Below are positions 4,614 to 8,082 of a stretch of DNA of 8,082 bases, one piece after another. Source of the stretch: Vulcanimicrobiota bacterium (GTDB lineage: Bacteria > Vulcanimicrobiota > Vulcanimicrobiia > Vulcanimicrobiales > Vulcanimicrobiaceae); assembly GCA_014304965.1 (NCBI GenBank), contig JACRTZ010000040.1, positions 1-8,082 of the forward strand, read 5' to 3'. Made by a program: the position numbers and the translations under genes. The stretch's first letter is position 1; each line of letters begins with the position of its first letter. The notes beneath the pieces were generated by a model. That model did no database searches. It had not been told where the DNA came from and saw only the letters and a list, made by a program, of their open reading frames with translations.

Positions 4614-5270
4614 TTACGGGCGCCCCGGACCACCCATGTCGTGGGGTCTGCCCATTCTGCCACGTGGGCCGCCCATGCCGGGTCCGCCCATCATGCCGGG
4701 CCCGCCTGGTCCGCCGTGCGCGAGCCGGAGGAGGTAATGTCCGGCATCCGCCGGCCGTTTGGTTCCCGGTGCGCGCGAACCGGCGCCGGGTCCCATGCCG
4801 CCCGGTTGCGCGTTCATCTGCGATTGGTGTGCTTCCATCCGCGCCCGCGCGTCGGCGGGCATCTGCGCTTGCATTTGGGCCATCATTTTCTTATGCATGG
4901 CCGTCATCTGGTCGCGGAAATTCTGATGAATGCTTAGGACCGCCTTGGCCTCCGCGGGACTCAAACTCGCGTTGAGCTTGCTCGCGGCCGCCTCGGGATC
5001 GGGATTTGAAGAAATCGCCAGCTGACCGACGAGGCTCGCCAGTAACTGCCGGTGCGCCGGCGTGAGTGCTGCCAGCGCTTGCGTGCGCTCTTGGGCGTGC
5101 ATCTGCCGCATCTGCGCGAAGGCTTGCTGGTGCATCTGCCGCATCGCCTGGCGCTGAGCTTGGCTCGGCGGCGAGGGCGGTGCTGGTGCGGCTGGGGTGG
5201 CGTCGTCCGCCAGCGCGAACGCCGGAGATAGTAAAAATGCCAGAGCGAGTCCGGCGAGTATTGCTTTCAT
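4614..5270 (-). CDS. Met/Gln/His-rich secreted protein with Gly-Pro-Met tail, Spy/CpxP-like
   Basis: A 218-residue exported protein. Residues 1-21 are a clear signal peptide (MKAILAGLALAFLLSPAFALA), with cleavage before DD. A Pro/Ala linker (24-36) leads to a helical, Gln- and Met-rich core of about 37-155. In it the motif MxxMH occurs three times: MRQMH at 43-47, MRQMH at 54-58 and MTAMH at 122-126, the last followed by KKMMAQM. Two LTPA/LSPA segments (69-72 and 103-106) open similar helices and recall the LTxxQ motif of Spy/CpxP periplasmic proteins, so an internal duplication is likely. Residues 156-218 are low-complexity Gly/Pro/Met/Arg, ending GGPGMMGGPGMGGPRGR and then MGRPHDMGGPGRP. 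Clustered Met and His suggest binding of copper or another soft metal, or a holdase chaperone role; both are inference. It is the first gene of the operon running to 2643 and diverges from 5372. Confidence 0.72.
   Translation of the reverse strand: MKAILAGLALAFLLSPAFALADDATPAAPAPPSPPSQAQRQAMRQMHQQAFAQMRQMHAQERTQALAALTPAHRQLLASLVGQLAISSNPDPEAAASKLNASLSPAEAKAVLSIHQNFRDQMTAMHKKMMAQMQAQMPADARARMEAHQSQMNAQPGGMGPGAGSRAPGTKRPADAGHYLLRLAHGGPGGPGMMGGPGMGGPRGRMGRPHDMGGPGRP
4617..4715 (-). repeat. Gly-Pro-Met low-complexity tail coding repeat
   Basis: The last 33 codons of the Met-rich protein (residues 186-218) are made of degenerate GGPG, GPGM and RGRMG units. At DNA level they show imperfect direct copies of CCGCCCAT and ATGCCGGG around 4669-4703. 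Such short repeats may vary in number between related strains. Confidence 0.6.
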
Positions 5271-5310
5271 AGCTTCAGCCTACCCCAGAATACTCAGGCC
5301 CGACTGGGAA

Positions 5311-5326
5311 GAAGGCAGCAGCCTTC
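5311..5326. promoter_or_regulatory. Inverted repeat in divergent promoter region
   Basis: GAAGGC-AGCA-GCCTTC is a perfect 6-bp inverted repeat around a 4-base centre. It lies in the 101-base gap between the Met-rich protein operon (starting leftward at 5270) and the trypsin-fold gene (starting rightward at 5372). It is 40-45 bases from both start codons, which suits a shared operator. On the minus strand a weak -10-like TATTCT lies at 5294-5289, between this repeat and the operon start. Confidence 0.4.
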
Positions 5327-5371
5327 CGAGAAGGATACCCGCTCGGAACTCGGTCAGGAGCACTTTCTCGC

Positions 5372-6088
5372 ATGCAGTGGTTGATGTTTGCGGCGGCATT
5401 AGCGGCGCCGCTCGGCTTCACGCCGGCCCCCGAAGGCGGCCCGGCGTTCGATCAGGCGCGCTGGCTGGCGCCCTCTCTTGCCATCATCGCCGCGGGCGAG
5501 GGGCCCGGCGCTCCCCGCGGCGCGGGCTTCGCCATCGCCTCGAACTCACGGGCATCGTATTTCCTGACGGAGCGCAACCTGGTCGCCTACGCACCGGCGA
5601 TCGGCGTGTTCTTGCAGCACCCGACGCGCCATTGGGTTCCCGGCCACGTGATCGCGACCGGCGGCGACGCGCTGGACGCCGCCGTCATCGAAGTCCCCGA
5701 ACCGTTCGTGCAGCCGGTGCTGCTTTCGACGGGCGACCTTCGCTCGTTCTGCTACGTCGAAGGCGCCGGCGCTTTCGCGCGGACGCTCCGTCAGCGCTGC
5801 TGGATGCAGCTTCCCGATCCGTGGAATACGAGCGGCGAATGGGCCGGCGGCGTGCCGTTCGCGCGGCTCGAGGGATTCTTCCAAGACGGCGCTTACGCTA
5901 CGCTACAAGGCCCGGTCCCGCGCGCGATCCCCGGAACGCCGCTGCTCGATTACGAGAGCGGCATCGTCGTCGGCATGGTGGCCGAACGCCAAGCGGAAAC
6001 AGGTGACGTCACCGTCGTCAATCTCGGCCGCTTGGTGCCGATGCTGGCCTCGGCGCGTATCGGCGTCCGCAACGCCGCGCTACGCTGA
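5372..6088 (+). CDS. Trypsin-fold (S1/HtrA-like) protein, apparently catalytically dead
   Basis: A 238-residue protein with the outline of a chymotrypsin-fold peptidase. A short hydrophobic N-terminus (MQWLMFAAALAAPLG) may be a signal peptide. GAGFAIASNSRASYFLTERN (50-69) matches the strand before the catalytic His, usually GSGF...ILTxxHV. Here the His position holds N69. DALDAAVIEVPEPF (99-112) matches the DLALLKV-type segment and keeps the Asp (D102). PRAIPGTPLLDYESGIVVGM (183-202) matches the GxSGxPLLD-SGxVVGM segment, but the nucleophile Ser is replaced by P187. Two triad residues therefore seem lost while the fold motifs remain. The role may be binding or scaffolding, but this is inference. 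AGGAG at 5356-5360 lies 11 bases before the ATG. It diverges from the Met-rich operon. Its stop overlaps the end of the convergent DUF4386 gene by nine bases. Confidence 0.7.
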   Translation: MQWLMFAAALAAPLGFTPAPEGGPAFDQARWLAPSLAIIAAGEGPGAPRGAGFAIASNSRASYFLTERNLVAYAPAIGVFLQHPTRHWVPGHVIATGGDALDAAVIEVPEPFVQPVLLSTGDLRSFCYVEGAGAFARTLRQRCWMQLPDPWNTSGEWAGGVPFARLEGFFQDGAYATLQGPVPRAIPGTPLLDYESGIVVGMVAERQAETGDVTVVNLGRLVPMLASARIGVRNAALR

Positions 6089-6733
6089 CGCTTCTAACTC
6101 AACGTTCCCTCCGCCGGCCCGGGTTGGAATGCGTATTCCAACGATCAGAAGCCAAAGGCCGACGGCCAGTTCGACGATTCCGATCGGCACCCAACCGTAG
6201 GCTGGAATTGCGACATGTGGGAGAAGAATCCGTAGCAGGCCGATGAGTAGTCCGAGCAGCGAGGTAAGCATGCCGAAAACGGATAGAATCCTCGGAATAT
6301 AGCGCGCTGTAAACAGCAAGTAGAAGAAAATGATCGACGCGGCGGCATAGCAGGCGGTGCCGACAACCCGTGCAATGCGCCATACTTCTGATGCGGGACC
6401 CAGCAGCGACTGGAACTGATTTATCTCGATCGTATTCGACGGCTGAAAAAGGATAAATGCTACGATTGACATGAGTGCGCCGATGATGAAATGCGCGAGC
6501 GAGCATGCAAGCGCCGCGCCTGCAAGCTTCGCGTTTATCGGTTTGAGGGTTATGTAAAGGGAAACGGCGAGTAGTATCGCGATGAGGGCCGCGGCGATGG
6601 AAAGACCGGACATGATTTGAGTCCACCGATGCAGTGTTGCTGCTATATCTCGGTCATAGGCCCGATTGGCCAACACGTACCGGTAGGCAGCGGTTCGAAC
6701 CAGCACAAAAAATGCCACGCTCAACAGATACAT
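6080..6733 (-). CDS. DUF4386 family integral membrane protein
   Basis: A 217-residue polytopic membrane protein as written from the first ATG, function unknown. Hydrophobic segments lie at about 3-20, 43-63, 70-96, 120-144, 147-170 and 175-202, so six helices are likely. The sequence resembles DUF4386, whose N-terminus usually has an RIAGxLYLL motif. Here that motif is in frame but upstream of the ATG: codons 6778-6734 read SAENTQRLFARIAGA directly before MYLL. The upstream frame stays open to a TAG at 6817-6815 but holds no ATG, GTG or TTG. The true start is therefore either a rare codon or lost by mutation, leaving a shortened first helix region. GC content is visibly lower than in the neighbours (30 of 60 bases at 6241-6300), which suggests foreign origin or weaker constraint. 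Its stop overlaps the trypsin-fold gene by nine bases. Confidence 0.75.
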   Translation of the reverse strand: MYLLSVAFFVLVRTAAYRYVLANRAYDRDIAATLHRWTQIMSGLSIAAALIAILLAVSLYITLKPINAKLAGAALACSLAHFIIGALMSIVAFILFQPSNTIEINQFQSLLGPASEVWRIARVVGTACYAAASIIFFYLLFTARYIPRILSVFGMLTSLLGLLIGLLRILLPHVAIPAYGWVPIGIVELAVGLWLLIVGIRIPTRAGGGNVELEASA

Positions 6734-6814
6734 CGCTCCAGCGATGCGCGCAAAGAGACGTTGGGTGTTTTCTGCGCTCGTGAAGCGAGCGTCTACCCCC
6801 GAGGACGCGTTAAT

Positions 6815-7528
6815 CTAATTTGCGCCGGGGCGCGGGGCGTTGACGGCGCCGCCGTACTCCAGCCCCCACAATCCGTAGAGCGTTCCGCAGCGCGTGCCGG
6901 TCGGCAGCGCGGCCGCAAAACGCGCGCGCGCCGTTTCATTGGATTGCAGCCACGCGTCTTCGTCGGAATCGAGCGACGGAAGGATCGTGATCTTCAAGCG
7001 AGCGGCGCGGTCTTTGGCAAGTTCGAGGACGTGAGGATACATCGCATCGTCGTCGAGGGCGTGCCACAGGGCCGAGCGCGAGAATCCCACGCCGCCGTCA
7101 TCGAGCCGTTCGAGCCACGCGCGAATGAAATCAACTTGCAGGCTCGAGCCGTCGAAGCGTCCGCATTCGCGCTTGTACGGCGCCGGAAAGATCGGCCCGT
7201 CCACGGCGCCGAGGGCGATCATCTTTCCCCACAGCACGAGTACGCGCCGGCGCACGACGGTTTGCAGTTCGGTCGTACCATCGCTCGCGCACGTGTCTTG
7301 GGTTTTCATCCAGAGCGCGGCCTCGGGATCGGCTAGGAGCGTCGTCAACTCTTTCGAGCGTTTGAGATAGTCGTCGCTACTCACGGGCTGCTCGGCCTCG
7401 ATGGCTTTCAGCCGGGTGGCGACTGAATCCACGATGCCGCCGGTGCAGTGTTCGGCGCGCGCGGGAGCGGCCGGTGCGAGCGCGCAAGCGGCGAGAACGA
7501 ATGCGGCGACGAGCGGAAAACGGCGCAT
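6815..7528 (-). CDS. Exported, probably lipoprotein-type protein of unknown function
   Basis: A 237-residue protein I do not recognise. The ATG at 7528 is chosen because GGAGG lies seven bases upstream and a signal peptide follows at once (MRRFPLVAAFVLAACALAPAAPARA). Two processing routes are possible: a lipobox LAAC with C15, giving an outer-surface or membrane lipoprotein, or ordinary cleavage after ARA at residue 25. The mature part has four further cysteines (in EHC, TQDTCASDG, KRECGRFDG and TRCGTLYG), an even number that fits two disulfides. It is otherwise alpha-helical in character: a TELQTVVRRRVLVLWGKMIA helix, then a region of DDGG and LDDDAM turns. No catalytic motif is visible. The open frame continues upstream to 7804, but that part runs antisense to aceE and is not coding. 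It diverges from aceE, so the two may share a control region. Confidence 0.68.
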   Translation of the reverse strand: MRRFPLVAAFVLAACALAPAAPARAEHCTGGIVDSVATRLKAIEAEQPVSSDDYLKRSKELTTLLADPEAALWMKTQDTCASDGTTELQTVVRRRVLVLWGKMIALGAVDGPIFPAPYKRECGRFDGSSLQVDFIRAWLERLDDGGVGFSRSALWHALDDDAMYPHVLELAKDRAARLKITILPSLDSDEDAWLQSNETARARFAAALPTGTRCGTLYGLWGLEYGGAVNAPRPGAN

Positions 7529-7542
7529 GGAGTCCCCTCCAT
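7527..7542 (-). promoter_or_regulatory. Hairpin sequestering ribosome binding site and start codon
   Basis: In the leftward mRNA, AUGGAG (7542-7537) and CUCCAU (7532-7527) form a perfect 6-bp stem closed by the loop GGGA, which fits the stable GNRA tetraloop pattern. The stem includes part of the GGAGG Shine-Dalgarno site and the first two bases of the AUG at 7528. Folding would hide the start site, so translation may depend on unfolding by temperature, a protein or the ribosome. Regulation is inferred from structure only. Confidence 0.5.
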
Positions 7543-7615
7543 TTCGCCCGGCGTGAGGAAAAAGCCGCCTGCGTGCGCGGGGGACCGCACCGCCGCGACG
7601 GAAGCATCGCGTCCG

Positions 7616-8082
7616 ATGCAAACGTCCGACCCGCCGACCGGCCAAGCGATCCAGCCCTCCCAAAACGGGCACGCGGATCCCGATCCGCAAGAGACCCAAG
7701 AGTGGCTCGAAGCCCTTGACGGCGTCCTTGCGCGCGAAGGACCTGCGCGCACGAAGCAGCTTGTCGAGCGGGTGGTCGAGCGCGCGCAAACGAGTGGCGC
7801 GCACGTCGCCCTCAACGTCCAGACGCCGTACGTCAATACGATCCCGGTCGCGCGCCAGCCGAAGATGCCGGGCAACGACGAGTTAGAAACGCGGCTGCGC
7901 CACTACATCCGGTGGAACGCGATGGCGATGGTCGTGCGCGCGAACGAAGCGTCGTCGGAACTCGGCGGCCATGTTGCCAGCTTCGCTTCGTCGGCGACGT
8001 TGTACGACGTCGGCTTCAATCACTTTTTCCGCGCGCCGAGCGAGACGTTCGGCGGCGATCTCGTGTTCTTCCAGGGTCACTC
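7616..8082 (+). CDS. aceE: Pyruvate dehydrogenase E1 component, homodimeric type, N-terminal part (runs off window)
   Basis: The first 155 residues of a thiamine-diphosphate-dependent E1 of about 900 residues, which decarboxylates pyruvate and passes the acetyl group to lipoyl-E2 in the cytoplasmic pyruvate dehydrogenase complex. After a polar leader (MQTSDPPTGQAIQPSQNG) the family sequence starts at DPQETQEWLEALDGVL. It continues through VALNVQTPYVNTIP, GNDELETRLRHYIRWNAMAM and VRANEASSELGGHVASFASS to ATLYDVGFNHFFRA and GGDLVFFQGHS, all typical of AceE. The catalytic and cofactor-binding core lies beyond the window. The ATG at 7616 has GGAAG 11 bases upstream, a long but acceptable spacing; no better in-frame start is visible. 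The 87-base gap to the divergent gene at 7528 must hold its promoter, but no clear -35/-10 pair was seen. Confidence 0.95.
   Translation, partial: MQTSDPPTGQAIQPSQNGHADPDPQETQEWLEALDGVLAREGPARTKQLVERVVERAQTSGAHVALNVQTPYVNTIPVARQPKMPGNDELETRLRHYIRWNAMAMVVRANEASSELGGHVASFASSATLYDVGFNHFFRAPSETFGGDLVFFQGH

Noticed and set aside
3812..4975. 387-codon plus-strand open frame
   Set aside because: It runs antisense to the sorbosone-dehydrogenase-like and Met-rich genes. Its composition (Arg/Ala-rich, no recognisable motif) is typical of a GC-rich antisense shadow.
5197..6006. 269-codon plus-strand open frame
   Set aside because: It overlaps the start of the Met-rich gene and the trypsin-fold gene in another frame and is an arginine-rich shadow without domains.
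7529..7615. Operator for a PdhR-type regulator upstream of aceE
   Set aside because: No recognisable PdhR-like palindrome was found in the 87-base gap.
7529..7804. N-terminal extension of the exported unknown protein to 7804
   Set aside because: The region is antisense to aceE, and the GGAGG site and signal peptide fix the start at 7528.
1..8082. CRISPR arrays, tRNA genes, insertion sequences, phage or toxin-antitoxin modules
   Set aside because: No regularly spaced repeats, cloverleaf sequences, transposase or phage motifs, or paired toxin-antitoxin frames were seen in the window.

Overview
The window is GC-rich bacterial DNA, coding on both strands with short intergenic gaps. There are no tRNAs, rRNAs, CRISPR arrays or insertion sequences. 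Signal peptides, a probable lipoprotein signal, a homodimeric-type pyruvate dehydrogenase E1 (AceE) and a haem-dependent tryptophan 2,3-dioxygenase point to a free-living aerobic or facultative bacterium, probably from soil. The set would fit a poorly sampled phylum such as Eremiobacterota or Acidobacteriota, but that placement is only a guess.

Layout from left to right. (1) 1-184, minus: 5' end of an adenosine/adenine deaminase gene that leaves the window. (2) 296-529, plus: a 77-residue secreted protein with six symmetrically spaced cysteines, started from a GTG behind a strong Shine-Dalgarno site. (3) 665-1296, plus: a DUF4760-like membrane-anchored protein whose reading frame is broken once near 1009. 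(4) 1364-1762, plus: a DUF1801 (YdhG-like) protein. (5) 1787-2380, minus: a stand-alone zinc metallopeptidase resembling the anthrax lethal factor catalytic domain (family M34). (6) 2470-2646, plus: a small, very acidic protein, divergent from the peptidase and sharing stop-codon bases with the next gene. (7) A three-gene minus-strand operon from 5270 to 2643: a Met/Gln/His-rich secreted protein, a secreted sorbosone-dehydrogenase-like beta-propeller and tryptophan 2,3-dioxygenase. (8) 5372-6088, plus, divergent from that operon: a trypsin-fold protein that seems to have lost its catalytic His and Ser. (9) 6080-6733, minus: a DUF4386 membrane protein with lower GC and an unclear start. (10) 6815-7528, minus: an unrecognised exported Cys-containing protein whose ribosome binding site and start codon lie in a hairpin. 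(11) 7616-8082, plus: the N-terminus of AceE, leaving the window.

The genes are mostly unrelated housekeeping and accessory functions, not one system. The only clear transcription unit is the 5270-to-2643 operon, with gaps of 43 and 5 bases. The items most worth a second look are the six-cysteine microprotein, the degenerate trypsin-like protein, the M34 peptidase with its acidic neighbour, the CRP-like palindrome upstream of the broken DUF4760-like gene, and the start-codon hairpin at 7527-7542.
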